From Treponema denticola (GTDB taxonomy: Bacteria > Spirochaetota > Spirochaetia > Treponematales > Treponemataceae): 64,000 bases of DNA. The first letter of the stretch is position 1; each line of letters starts with the position of its first letter. This document shows positions 14,820 through 23,458 of this stretch, one piece after another. A program made the translations under genes and the position numbers. Where the stretch lies: assembly GCF_024400535.1 (NCBI RefSeq), contig NZ_CP038800.1:1-64000 (forward strand), written 5' to 3'. A model generated the notes under the pieces. That model searched no databases and had not been told where the DNA came from. It worked only from the letters and a program-made list of their open reading frames with translations.

Positions 14820-15200
14820 ATGATAGAGGTTATTGGAATCTGTCCCGTGTGCGGGGATAGTTTTACCGTTTCGGAGCTGCATTGCTCAAAATGCAACAGT
14901 TCGCTAAAGGGCGAGTTTGAGCTATGTGAGTTTTGCCGCCTCACAAAGGAACAAAAATATTTTGTAAAGATGTTTTTAAAAAACCGAGGCAGCATACGCG
15001 ATATGGAAAAAGAATTGGGCATTTCTTATCCGACTGTTCGGAATAAGATAGAAGAAATCAATGCGGCTCTGGGCTTATCGGATGGAAGCCTTCCGTCCGT
15101 TAATGTTTCTGAAGTCTTACAAAAAATAAAGAACGGAGAGTTATCGGTTGATTCTGCGGTTTCATTTTTAACGGGAGAGCCCGGAGAAGAAAAAATTTAG
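14820..15200 (+). CDS. DUF2089 family protein (zinc ribbon plus helix-turn-helix)
   Basis: Start set at 14820 (MIEVIGICPVCG): GGGGGA precedes it at 14810-14815, and the promoter above would remove the longer starts. The 126-residue protein has two CxxC pairs (CPVCG and CSKC) plus CEFC in the first 45 residues, forming a probable zinc ribbon, then an HTH-like region LKNRGSIRDMEKELGISYPTVRNKI near residues 60-85, and a short helical tail. DUF2089 proteins of this form are thought to be transcription regulators. The next gene, 45 bases downstream, encodes a SHOCT-like protein, a pairing that suggests common regulation. Confidence 0.88.
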   Translation: MIEVIGICPVCGDSFTVSELHCSKCNSSLKGEFELCEFCRLTKEQKYFVKMFLKNRGSIRDMEKELGISYPTVRNKIEEINAALGLSDGSLPSVNVSEVLQKIKNGELSVDSAVSFLTGEPGEEKI

Positions 15201-15245
15201 AAGAACAGCGACAACATTTCGGTTTGAACTACAAGGAGATATTTT

Positions 15246-15560
15246 ATGGAAAACGAAAAACTTGAAATTTTAAACATGATTAGAGACAAGGCGATTACAC
15301 CCGAAGAAGGCTTAAAACTTTTGGAAGCTATCCAAAAAGAAAATGTTAAATTTGTTTTTGAAGAGCCTAAACAAAAAAAAGATAGCGAGACCATAATAAT
15401 AAGTACAAAGATTCCCTCTAAAAGTGATCCGGCGGATTTTTTAGAAAAAGCAGCCGGTTCGGAAAATACGGTAAATGAAACCTTTGAAAACAAAAAGAAA
15501 AAAAATATCGATATAACAATTCAAACTCCCGACGGCAAAACTCAATCATTTAATTTGTAG
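15246..15560 (+). CDS. Small SHOCT-like / YvlB N-terminal-like protein
   Basis: A 104-residue protein whose first 30 residues (EKLEILNMIRDKAITPEEGLKLLEAI) form the two-helix SHOCT-like motif seen at the N-terminus of YvlB/LiaX proteins and near DUF2089 genes. The rest is charged, low in hydrophobics and probably disordered. AAGGAG is visible 8 bases before the ATG. No catalytic motif is present. It probably forms an operon with the DUF2089 gene; the function is not known. Confidence 0.75.
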   Translation: MENEKLEILNMIRDKAITPEEGLKLLEAIQKENVKFVFEEPKQKKDSETIIISTKIPSKSDPADFLEKAAGSENTVNETFENKKKKNIDITIQTPDGKTQSFNL

Positions 15561-15623
15561 GAATAAGCGGCTCAAATCTTTCAACCTCTTGCAAAATTTT
15601 AACATAAGGCGTAAAATGATACT

Positions 15624-16643
15624 ATGATCGATACAAGCTATAAAACGATAGTAGAAAATTTTAAAGCAAAGATGGCAGAACGGATTGTGGGCCAGCAAGA
15701 ACTCATAGAAGGAATTTTAACTGCGTATATTGCAGGCGGCCATGTGCTCCTTGAAGGTGTGCCCGGCCTTGCAAAAACTCTCATAGTAAAAACCTTTGCA
15801 GAGCTGGCCAGCGCAAGCTTTAAGCGTATTCAATTTACGCCTGACCTTCTTCCTGCCGATTTAATAGGAACCTTGATTTATCAGCAAAGTATCGGTAAGT
15901 TTTCCGTAAGGAGGGGTCCCGTTTTTGCAAATATTGTTTTGGCCGATGAAATAAACAGAGCTCCTGCAAAGGTGCAGTCTGCACTTTTGGAAGCCATGGC
16001 CGAAGGGCAGGTTACAATCGGAGAAAATTCTTTTTCTTTACCTGCGCCTTTTTTTGTACTTGCCACACAAAACCCTATCGAGCAGGAAGGTACCTATCCC
16101 CTGCCCGAAGCCGAACTTGACCGCTTTTTGTTAAAACTATTCGTTCCGTATCCGTCTATTCAAGAAGAAATAGATATAGTGAATAAATTTTCAAGCCTAG
16201 GGCCGAGCCAAAACATGGGGCAAAACCTCGGTCAAAGCTCAAATATCAATCCGGCCGAAGCCGTTTTGACGCCGGAAAACTTAGAAACTCTACGCAATGC
16301 TGTAGAACAAGTCAAGTGTTCTTCCGAAATTACAAGCTATATAGTTTCAATCATTGCCGCTACCCGTCCCGTAAAAAACGTAAAGCAGGATGACTATATT
16401 CACGGGAACTACCTAAGCTATATTCTTTATGGGGCATCTCCAAGAGCCGGAATAGCTATTCAAAAATGTGCAAAGATAAAGGCTCTATTTAATGGAAGAG
16501 ATTATGTAATTCCTGAAGATGTAAAAGCCGTCGCATATGCGGCTCTTAGGCATAGGCTTAAACTTTCTTATGAAGCTGCCGCCGATAACTTAACCGCTGA
16601 CGATATTATAGAAAAGCTTTTGGGAATTGTGCCCCAGCCGTAA
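15624..16643 (+). CDS. MoxR family AAA+ ATPase
   Basis: A 339-residue MoxR-type chaperone-like ATPase. Visible motifs: Walker A GVPGLAKT near residue 46-53, the LPADLIGT segment, Walker B IVLADEINRAPAKVQSALLEAM near 106-126, sensor 1 FFVLATQNPIEQEGTYPLPEAELDRF near 148-172 and the C-terminal lid with SPRAGIAIQKCAK and DVKAVAYAALRHRL. MoxR proteins usually sit beside DUF58 and VWA-domain genes; these partners are not next to it here. The 3' end overlaps the convergent corC gene by 38 bases. Confidence 0.93.
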   Translation: MIDTSYKTIVENFKAKMAERIVGQQELIEGILTAYIAGGHVLLEGVPGLAKTLIVKTFAELASASFKRIQFTPDLLPADLIGTLIYQQSIGKFSVRRGPVFANIVLADEINRAPAKVQSALLEAMAEGQVTIGENSFSLPAPFFVLATQNPIEQEGTYPLPEAELDRFLLKLFVPYPSIQEEIDIVNKFSSLGPSQNMGQNLGQSSNINPAEAVLTPENLETLRNAVEQVKCSSEITSYIVSIIAATRPVKNVKQDDYIHGNYLSYILYGASPRAGIAIQKCAKIKALFNGRDYVIPEDVKAVAYAALRHRLKLSYEAAADNLTADDIIEKLLGIVPQP

Positions 16644-17904
16644 TTTTAGAAACATCTGCAATAAGAGAAATAATTTTCCCCATCTCAACTTTTTCTACTT
16701 TAAATTCGATTTCTCCAACATTAATCTTTTCCCCCTCTTTAGGAAGGTATTCTGCCGTTTCAAGAATAAGGCCGCCTATCGTATCGTTATAATCCGAATG
16801 AAAATCGGTATTTAAAATTCTATTAAGCTGAACTATAGGGACAGCTCCGGGAATTAAAATATGCGTACCGTCAACAATCTTCATTCCGCTTAAAGGATTG
16901 GTTTTTGTTTTAGAATACTCATCTTGAATGGAACCGAAGATAGCCGTGCTTATATCATCAATTGTGATAAGCCCCGCAGAGGAACCGTATTCATCTATAA
17001 CAAAGGCCATATTTCTTTTATTTTTACTCATCGTTTTTATAGCCGAAAAAATATTTGCTGTTTTCGGAATAAATAGGGCCCGCCTTATAATTTTATTTAT
17101 ATCCATTTCCGCTTTATGGCTTCTATAAAATAAAATATCCTTATAATGCACACTGCCTATTATTTTATCTTTTTCTCCCTTATAAACGGGAAGGCGGGAA
17201 AACATTGTTTTACGAAAAATGCTTATCATAGTTTCGAGAGATGAATTTATATCGAGGCTGACAATATCCTCTTTTTTTGTCATTATGCTTTGCAGTTTTA
17301 ATTCATGGAGCCTCACAGCTCTTTTAATTAATTCATGCTCGCCCGTTTGAAAAGTCCCGTCTGCCAAACTTATATTTATAAGCGTTTCTAAATAATCTTC
17401 GGAAAGTTCGGAATTTTGATTTTTCTGTTTTTTTGAGACAAGTTTAATAATAAAGTTAGACATAAGAGAAAAAATAAAAATAAGCGGTTTTAAAAGAAGC
17501 CTTACAACCGACAGAGGTACTAAAAAAGTTTTCGTGATTTCTACGGAATTATAAGCGGCGACAGCCTTGGGTAAAATTTCAGCAAAGATAATTATAAGAA
17601 TTGTTGCAATAGCAGTAGCAGCCGGAATATACTGCTGTCCATACATATCTATCACAAAGGCCGTTATCAAACCGGAAGAAAGAGTGTTTACAAAATTGGT
17701 ACCTATCAGGGTTGCACTTACAATTTCATCTTTTCTTTCAATAAGAAATGCTAGATTTTTGTTCTTTTTTGTCCGGCTTTTTTTTATTGTCTTATATTCG
17801 GTTCTTGTAATTGCCGTAATTGCCGTTTCGGTTGCAGAAAAAAAGAATGCACAAAAAAGAAGAGCTATAAATTCTACTATCATTAAAGCTAATTCAAATT
17901 TCAT
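16606..17904 (-). CDS. Hemolysin/CorC family membrane protein (DUF21-CBS-CorC_HlyC)
   Basis: A 432-residue CNNM/CorC-type membrane protein. It has an N-terminal DUF21 region with about four membrane segments (residues 1-165), a CBS-domain pair (about 205-325; IMTKKEDIVSLDINSS, then KNKRNMAFVIDEYGSSAGLITIDDI), and a C-terminal CorC_HlyC domain (HILIPGAVPIVQLNRIL to the end). Relatives are linked to divalent-cation (Mg2+/Co2+) transport; the name hemolysin is historical. It overlaps the preceding corC-like gene by four bases (ATGA), and the two may form a hetero-oligomer. Confidence 0.92.
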   Translation of the reverse strand: MKFELALMIVEFIALLFCAFFFSATETAITAITRTEYKTIKKSRTKKNKNLAFLIERKDEIVSATLIGTNFVNTLSSGLITAFVIDMYGQQYIPAATAIATILIIIFAEILPKAVAAYNSVEITKTFLVPLSVVRLLLKPLIFIFSLMSNFIIKLVSKKQKNQNSELSEDYLETLINISLADGTFQTGEHELIKRAVRLHELKLQSIMTKKEDIVSLDINSSLETMISIFRKTMFSRLPVYKGEKDKIIGSVHYKDILFYRSHKAEMDINKIIRRALFIPKTANIFSAIKTMSKNKRNMAFVIDEYGSSAGLITIDDISTAIFGSIQDEYSKTKTNPLSGMKIVDGTHILIPGAVPIVQLNRILNTDFHSDYNDTIGGLILETAEYLPKEGEKINVGEIEFKVEKVEMGKIISLIADVSKITAGAQFPKAFL

Positions 17905-19220
17905 TCTTCATCTCCGGCAATATTTACTTGCAGTTCGCTTATTCTGTTTCCTTCGGTTTTCATAACCGTGAAATTATAGTTTTCTATTTTTATGGTGGAA
18001 CCTATTTGCGGAACCTCTCCGCATTTTTCCATAATCAAGCCGCCTATTGTATCATAATAGTCCGAAGATAAATTTGTACCCAGATCCTCATTTAAATCGC
18101 TCAGCCTCATGCTGCCTAAAATAATTTGAGTCATATTTTGAGTTGATTCATCATTTATATTATCAAGATTGGGATCCTCTGCAGCTGCATCGTCGGTATC
18201 GTATTCATCGGCTATGTTTCCGAATATCTCTTCATTTAAGTCTTCAAGAGTTGCAATACCTAAAGTTCCGCCGTACTCGTCGATAATCACAACCATGTTC
18301 TGTTGTTCTTTTCTAAATATTTCCTGTAACTTTGAAAGTTCGGTGTTTTCAAAAACAAGAACAGGTTTGCGTAAATATCTTTTTATATCAAATTTTTCTT
18401 TTGACTCTTGCAAGAAATCTTTTGCAGCCGCTTCCGAAAACAAAAAATCTTTAATATAAAAAATACCGATAATTTCATCTATGTCTTCTTCATAAACCGG
18501 AAATCTTGAAAATCTTGAAGAATGGGAAAGCTCTATAATTTCTTCAGGGTTTACATCAGAGGTAAGGCCTATTATATCTGGTCTGGGTGTCATAATATTT
18601 TTTACGGTTATATCCCCGTAGCTTAATATTTTTTCGAGGACGGCTTTTTCTTCCGAGCGAAGGTCTCCATGCGCTTGACTCACATCAAAAAAATCTTTTA
18701 AGTCTGCATCGGTCAATGCCTCATTCGATTGCAGATTTTTTACACCTAAAAACTTTAAAAAGAATTTTGTAAAACCTGAAAAAAGCCATTCGATAGGTGC
18801 AAGCACTTTAATTAAAAACAAAATAAAGCCTGAGAATCTTAAGGCTATCGGTTCCGAAAAAACCAAGGCAATCGATTTAGGCAGTATCTCGCCGAAAATT
18901 AAAATTGCAATTGTTGCAGCTGTTACTGCAATACTCAAGCCTTTTGCTCCTACCAATTTTACAAGCAAAGCGGTTAATATTACCGATATTAAAATATTTA
19001 CCAGACTGTTTCCGATTAAAGAAGTCGTTAAAAATTTTTGTTTATTTTTTAAAATTTTTTCAACTCTTGCCGCTTTTTTATTTTTCTTTTCGCGTAAATA
19101 TTTTATCTTCAATTTATTTACTGATAAAAAAGCAGTTTCTCCCGATGAAAAAATCATCGATAAAAAAAGAAGAACAATTAAGAGTAAAATATAAAGCCAT
19201 TGCGGAGGAGGCTCGTTCAT
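17901..19220 (-). CDS. Hemolysin/CorC family membrane protein (paralogue)
   Basis: A 439-residue paralogue of the downstream gene with the same order: DUF21 membrane domain (residues 1-170), CBS pair (MTPRPDIIGLTSDVN near 210, then QQNMVVIIDEYGGTLGIATLEDLNEEIFG near 315) and CorC_HlyC domain (SSDYYDTIGGLIMEKCGEVP). A short acidic insert (DEYDTDDAAAEDPNLDNIND) lies between CBS and CorC parts. It is the fourth gene of the recQ - DUF1538 - PII-like - corC - corC run and starts 11 bases after the PII-like gene, suggesting a shared mRNA and a role in ion balance. Confidence 0.92.
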   Translation of the reverse strand: MNEPPPQWLYILLLIVLLFLSMIFSSGETAFLSVNKLKIKYLREKKNKKAARVEKILKNKQKFLTTSLIGNSLVNILISVILTALLVKLVGAKGLSIAVTAATIAILIFGEILPKSIALVFSEPIALRFSGFILFLIKVLAPIEWLFSGFTKFFLKFLGVKNLQSNEALTDADLKDFFDVSQAHGDLRSEEKAVLEKILSYGDITVKNIMTPRPDIIGLTSDVNPEEIIELSHSSRFSRFPVYEEDIDEIIGIFYIKDFLFSEAAAKDFLQESKEKFDIKRYLRKPVLVFENTELSKLQEIFRKEQQNMVVIIDEYGGTLGIATLEDLNEEIFGNIADEYDTDDAAAEDPNLDNINDESTQNMTQIILGSMRLSDLNEDLGTNLSSDYYDTIGGLIMEKCGEVPQIGSTIKIENYNFTVMKTEGNRISELQVNIAGDEE

Positions 19221-19231
19221 CCTATAAACAC

Positions 19232-19879
19232 CTATTTTATGCCGTAAGCCTTGCTTATCGGAATAACAAAAAGAATTCCATGTCCGTCTTTTTCTACATC
19301 GGAGTTTTTTCTAATTGCATCAACAACTTTTTCAAGCTTATCATCATCGACAATAGTTAAAACAATTTCTTTTTCGGGTTCAATTTCCATATCAAAGATA
19401 ACTTTCGTTTGGTTTAAGCCGGAGCCTCGTGCATGAATTATTGTTCCGCCGCGAGCTCCTGCATCAAGCGAAGCATCAACGACCTCACCGGCTTTTCCTC
19501 TATCAACAACAGTAAAAATGGCAGATTTCATAGTTTTTACCTCCTCCCGTTTAAATACGGGCTTTTCTCCTTCCAGGGCATTTTTAATATTAATAAAACT
19601 TAAAGGCATACGGAATGCTATACCGAAATTCTTCCGTGTAAGATTGAATTTGTTATTTAGATTATCCATAAGACCGTCTAAAACATCTCCATGTCCGGCC
19701 GTTAAAATCAATTCTTTTCTTGTTTCTTGAATTCCTAAAAAATCAAGAAGTTTACTTTTTACCGTACCAAAGGCAATCATTATTGTAGCGCCGGTAAGAC
19801 CCTTGTCTTTAGCATATCTTACGATTTTACGTGCACGCCCAAAAGGTACTAAAATAATCAGAAGGGAAAAATCTTTCAT
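19232..19879 (-). CDS. Tandem PII-like signalling protein
   Basis: 215 residues made of two PII-like domains in one chain. The first (1-95) has ILVPFGRARKIVRYAKDKGLTGATIMIAFGT; the second (about 115-215) has MKSAIFTVVDRGKAGEVVDASLDAGARGGTIIHARGSG and KEIVLTIVDDDKLEKVVDAIRK, matching the beta-alpha-beta repeats of GlnB-like proteins. It lacks the classic uridylylated Tyr T-loop motif. PII proteins report energy or nitrogen state and often regulate a transporter encoded next to them; here the 4-base overlap with the DUF1538 membrane gene implies that this is its partner. The ligand is unknown. Confidence 0.88.
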   Translation of the reverse strand: MKDFSLLIILVPFGRARKIVRYAKDKGLTGATIMIAFGTVKSKLLDFLGIQETRKELILTAGHGDVLDGLMDNLNNKFNLTRKNFGIAFRMPLSFINIKNALEGEKPVFKREEVKTMKSAIFTVVDRGKAGEVVDASLDAGARGGTIIHARGSGLNQTKVIFDMEIEPEKEIVLTIVDDDKLEKVVDAIRKNSDVEKDGHGILFVIPISKAYGIK

Positions 19880-21357
19880 TTTTGCTCTCCTCCGCTTTTA
19901 ATTTTAAATATCAATCCTAAAATTTGTAACGAAATAATAGGAGCTAAAGCTACGGCGGCTATAATTCCAAAGCCGTCTATTAAAACATTCGCTGTCGGCG
20001 TAGAATCGGCAAGCCCCTGTGCAAGGGATAAAACAAATGTTGCCGTCATTGGACCTGACGCGACGCCTCCGGCATCAAAGGCTATACTTACAAAAAGATC
20101 CGGAACGATGATTGATAATAAAAGCGAAACTATATATCCAGGAAGTAAGATATGCCATAGCTGAAATGCCGGCTCTATAATTCTAAGTAAAGAAAGCATT
20201 ACTGCAAAACTGACTCCTATACATAAAAATATTAAAACTATTTTGCGCGGAATATGGCCGCTTGTTACATTTTCTATTTGTACCGTCAAAACATATACGG
20301 CAGGTTCGGCCAAAATAGAAACAGTACCTATCAGGGCTCCGATAAAAAGAATTAAAGGCCGTGTGCCTATTTCTCCCAATCGGCTTCCCATCGCTATTCC
20401 GACATCTAAAAAGCCCGATTTTGCTCCCCACATAAATAGAAATAAGCCTATCAATGTAATTATAAGACCTTTAATAATGGGAATTAAATCCTTGACCCGC
20501 AACTTAATGCTTATAAAGTTTGTAATTAAAAATATTACGGTCAAGGGTAAAAGAGACATAATACATTCATAAAGTACCGGTAAAAAATGTTCAGCAAAGG
20601 GATAAAATATTTGTGCATGTACATCTAAATTGAATACAAAATCATCGGCGGATATTTCTTTTGTTTTTCCTAATACGCTTAAAGCCAATACCGCTAAGAT
20701 TGCTCCGGCAGATGCCATACCTACAAGACCGAAAGCATCCCGCTCGGAAGCAGCCGAATCTTTTTTCATCTCGGAAACACCTGCAGCCAAGGCCAAAATA
20801 AACGGAACGGTTATAGCGCCTGTTGTAGTTCCGGAAGAATCGAAGGCAATTGAAATAAACTCTGCCGAAGAAAATAATGCAAGTAAAAATATAATGCCGT
20901 ATGAAACTGCAAAAACAATTTTTTGCGAAATATTGAATACCGTTCGCAATATACCGAAAACCACAAAGGCTGCAACACCGACAGAAACGACTACAATGAG
21001 CCTTAAAGCCGGAATACCGCTTTTCGTTACCGTATTTACCTGACTTGCTAAAATCTGTAAATCAGGTTCTGCAATTGAAATTAAAAAGCCGAGGGCAAAG
21101 CCTCCTAAAATCAAAATAAAAATTTTATTCCGCTTTGTAATTTCTTTTCCCATCTGTAAACCGATTTTTGTAACGCTCATTTCGATTCCAAACAGAAATA
21201 AAGCAAGGCCTAATATTATGCATACACTTCCGATTAAAAATCTAATAAAGACTTGATAATCGATATGAATAAATGCAAAATTAAGAACAGTAGTCAAGAT
21301 AACAATCGGTAAAACCGACATTAATACTTCTTTAAATTTATCGGTTAAGATATTCAT
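19876..21357 (-). CDS. DUF1538 integral membrane protein, putative transporter
   Basis: A 493-residue, strongly hydrophobic protein with about 12 membrane segments arranged as two similar halves. Both halves carry the same motif: SIAEPDLQILASQVN (about residue 95) and ILAEPAVYVLTVQIE (about 355), and SIAFDSSGTTTGAITVPFILALAAG (about 172) against SIAFDAGGVASGPMTATFVLSLAQG (about 433). This internal repeat is the hallmark of DUF1538 and looks like a dual-topology-derived transporter. Its substrate is unknown. It overlaps the PII-like gene by four bases. Confidence 0.9.
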   Translation of the reverse strand: MNILTDKFKEVLMSVLPIVILTTVLNFAFIHIDYQVFIRFLIGSVCIILGLALFLFGIEMSVTKIGLQMGKEITKRNKIFILILGGFALGFLISIAEPDLQILASQVNTVTKSGIPALRLIVVVSVGVAAFVVFGILRTVFNISQKIVFAVSYGIIFLLALFSSAEFISIAFDSSGTTTGAITVPFILALAAGVSEMKKDSAASERDAFGLVGMASAGAILAVLALSVLGKTKEISADDFVFNLDVHAQIFYPFAEHFLPVLYECIMSLLPLTVIFLITNFISIKLRVKDLIPIIKGLIITLIGLFLFMWGAKSGFLDVGIAMGSRLGEIGTRPLILFIGALIGTVSILAEPAVYVLTVQIENVTSGHIPRKIVLIFLCIGVSFAVMLSLLRIIEPAFQLWHILLPGYIVSLLLSIIVPDLFVSIAFDAGGVASGPMTATFVLSLAQGLADSTPTANVLIDGFGIIAAVALAPIISLQILGLIFKIKSGGEQK

Positions 21358-21380
21358 ATTTTAAAACCTTAATATCCTTA

Positions 21381-23255
21381 TCATTTGTTATTAGAGGTAA
21401 CGAGTTGAATAATCATCTCTCCATACTTTTCTTTTTTTGCCTTACCTATACCAAAGATATTATCAAGTTCTTCAATTGAAGAAGGCTTTTTTACACCCAG
21501 ATCAAAAATAGTTTTATCCGAAAAAATAACATAAGCCGGAACTCTTGCTTCATCAGCAAGATCTCGGCGCTTTTGGTTTAAGGATTTAACTATAGCAGTT
21601 CCAACCGGGTCCAAAGTATCGTCGGAAGGGGGCGGTTTAATTTTTTCTTTTATATCCTGTTTATCCGAATTTTCTTTTTCATAATCAAAAGGAAGAAAAA
21701 TTGCCGTACGGGATTGAAGTTCTTCCTTTGCCTTTTGTGTAAGCGACAAAACCGAATAATCTTCGTCCTTTACGAGGTAGTCTTCAGCCAACAAAATACG
21801 GACAAGATTAAACCATCCTTCTCGGTTAAATTCAGTGCCTATCCCCCAAACGGAAAGGTCATTATGCTTGTTTTCAAGAATTCGTTTTTGTTTTGAACCT
21901 AAAAGTACATCGATTATATAGCTGGCTCCAAAACGGCAGCCCGTCCGTATAACACAGGACAAAAATTTTTGAACCGGAACAGTTAAATCGGTTTTTTCTA
22001 TTTTTTCTCTAGAACAAAAATCACAGCAAGGGGACTCGCCCTGTATTTCTTTTAATTTTCCTTCAGATATGTTTTCTCCGAAATATTTTAAAATCGCCCG
22101 CCGCCGGCAGCTGTTGGCTTGTGCATAATTACTAATGGCAGAAAGCATTGCTTCAGCCTTTTTGACTTCATCGGGAGCCTTATCCTGCATCAAAAATTTA
22201 AGCTTAAAAATATCGGCTCCTGAAAAAAGCAAGAGAGCATGAGCCGGTTTTCCGTCTCTTCCTGCGCGTCCTATTTCTTGATAATATTGCTCTATACTCT
22301 TGGGCAAATCAAAATGAATAACAAAACGCACATTCGGTTTATTTATACCCATTCCAAAAGCAACGGTTGCTACAATTATTTCTATATCGTCATTTATAAA
22401 ATCGTTTTGAGTTTTTTGCCTAAGCTCATCGGATAGTCCTGCATGATAGGGTTTTGCATTATATCCTAAAACCGATAATTGCACCGACAGGGTATCTGCC
22501 TGCTTCCTGGAAAAGCAATAGATTATTCCGCTTTCGCCCTTATGGTCTTTTAAAAAGTCGGAGGCCTGCTCAAAGGGTTTTTGGTTTTCCTTAACCTCCA
22601 AAAAAATATTCTTACGGTTAAAGCTGGCAACAAATTCTTTAGCTGATTTAAGCTTGAGCATCTTCTTTATATCTGAACGGACCTTTTCGGTTGCAGTAGC
22701 TGTAAGAGCAAGACAAACCGCATCCGGTATCAGCTTACGAATACCGGCTAATTGGCGATATTCCGGTCTAAAATCATGCCCCCATTCCGAAATGCAGTGT
22801 GCTTCATCTATAGTAATACAATCTACCTTAATAGAAGAAAGAAGTTCTTTACATCTATCACTAGCCAAGGTTTCGGGAGAAACATAGAGGATTTTCACTT
22901 CTCCGTTTTTAATACGGCGTATATTATCGGCATATTTTTCCCAATCTAAGGAGCTATTTAAGGCGGCTGCTTTTATTCCTACAGTTTCCAATCCGCAAAT
23001 TTGATCATGCATTAGAGATATCAAAGGCGATACAACGACAGTCAGACCTTCAAAAATGAGAGCAGGAACTTGATAACATAGGGATTTGCCTCCGCCAGTC
23101 GGCAAGACTGCAAGGGTATCTTTTCTCTGCAAAACACAATCAATTATTTCTTTTTGGAAAAGCCTAAATTCATCATAGCCGAAAACATTTTTTAAAATCT
23201 CTTCAGAAGTAGAGGATAATTTAGAATTGTCAGAACCTTTTGATCCATGAGTCAT
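21381..23255 (-). CDS. recQ: ATP-dependent DNA helicase RecQ
   Basis: A 3'-5' DNA helicase for recombination and repair, 624 residues. In order: Walker A LPTGGGKSLCYQ near residue 54, DEAH box TIDEAHCISEWGHDFRP near 147, motif III ALTATAT, motif V VATVAFGMGINKPNVRFVIHFDLPKS near 290, motif VI QEIGRAGRDGKPA near 326, then the zinc-binding cysteines (CRRRAILKYFGE and CCDFCSRE) and RQC winged helix, and a C-terminal HRDC-like part (KRRDLADEARVPAYVIFSD, ELDNIFGIGKAKKEKYG). All main motifs are present. It heads a minus-strand run with the DUF1538 gene 23 bases downstream. Confidence 0.96.
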   Translation of the reverse strand: MTHGSKGSDNSKLSSTSEEILKNVFGYDEFRLFQKEIIDCVLQRKDTLAVLPTGGGKSLCYQVPALIFEGLTVVVSPLISLMHDQICGLETVGIKAAALNSSLDWEKYADNIRRIKNGEVKILYVSPETLASDRCKELLSSIKVDCITIDEAHCISEWGHDFRPEYRQLAGIRKLIPDAVCLALTATATEKVRSDIKKMLKLKSAKEFVASFNRKNIFLEVKENQKPFEQASDFLKDHKGESGIIYCFSRKQADTLSVQLSVLGYNAKPYHAGLSDELRQKTQNDFINDDIEIIVATVAFGMGINKPNVRFVIHFDLPKSIEQYYQEIGRAGRDGKPAHALLLFSGADIFKLKFLMQDKAPDEVKKAEAMLSAISNYAQANSCRRRAILKYFGENISEGKLKEIQGESPCCDFCSREKIEKTDLTVPVQKFLSCVIRTGCRFGASYIIDVLLGSKQKRILENKHNDLSVWGIGTEFNREGWFNLVRILLAEDYLVKDEDYSVLSLTQKAKEELQSRTAIFLPFDYEKENSDKQDIKEKIKPPPSDDTLDPVGTAIVKSLNQKRRDLADEARVPAYVIFSDKTIFDLGVKKPSSIEELDNIFGIGKAKKEKYGEMIIQLVTSNNK

Positions 23256-23383
23256 ATATAGGTGATATTATACTCTAAAACGCTAAATTAAGCAAGCATT
23301 TGCATTAAGTTCTATGTTAAGATAGATGCAAGGACGAAATACCTATTTTAAAAGGGCGGCAGAATATGGAAATCTTATAAAAG

Positions 23384-23451
23384 AGGCGTCCTTAACTTAA
23401 CAAAATCCGGATTAATTTTCGGATTTAAGTATTTGGAAGTTAAAGACGCCT
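23384..23451. terminator. Large two-level stem-loop in the recQ / S9 peptidase gap
   Basis: Arms AGGCGTCCTTAACTT (23384-23398) and AAGTTAAAGACGCCT (23437-23451) pair with one mismatch; inside, AAATCCG and CGGATTT form a second hairpin (about 23403-23426). It starts 8 bases past the peptidase stop codon. Read on the minus strand the outer stem is followed by CTTTTAT, a weak U-tract, so it probably ends the peptidase transcript; it might instead be a dispersed repeat. Confidence 0.5.
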
Positions 23452-23458
23452 TAAACCT

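Noticed and set aside
17567-17965. 132-codon plus-strand frame across the two corC genes
   Set aside because: Hydrophobic appearance comes from the antisense of membrane segments of the corC gene.
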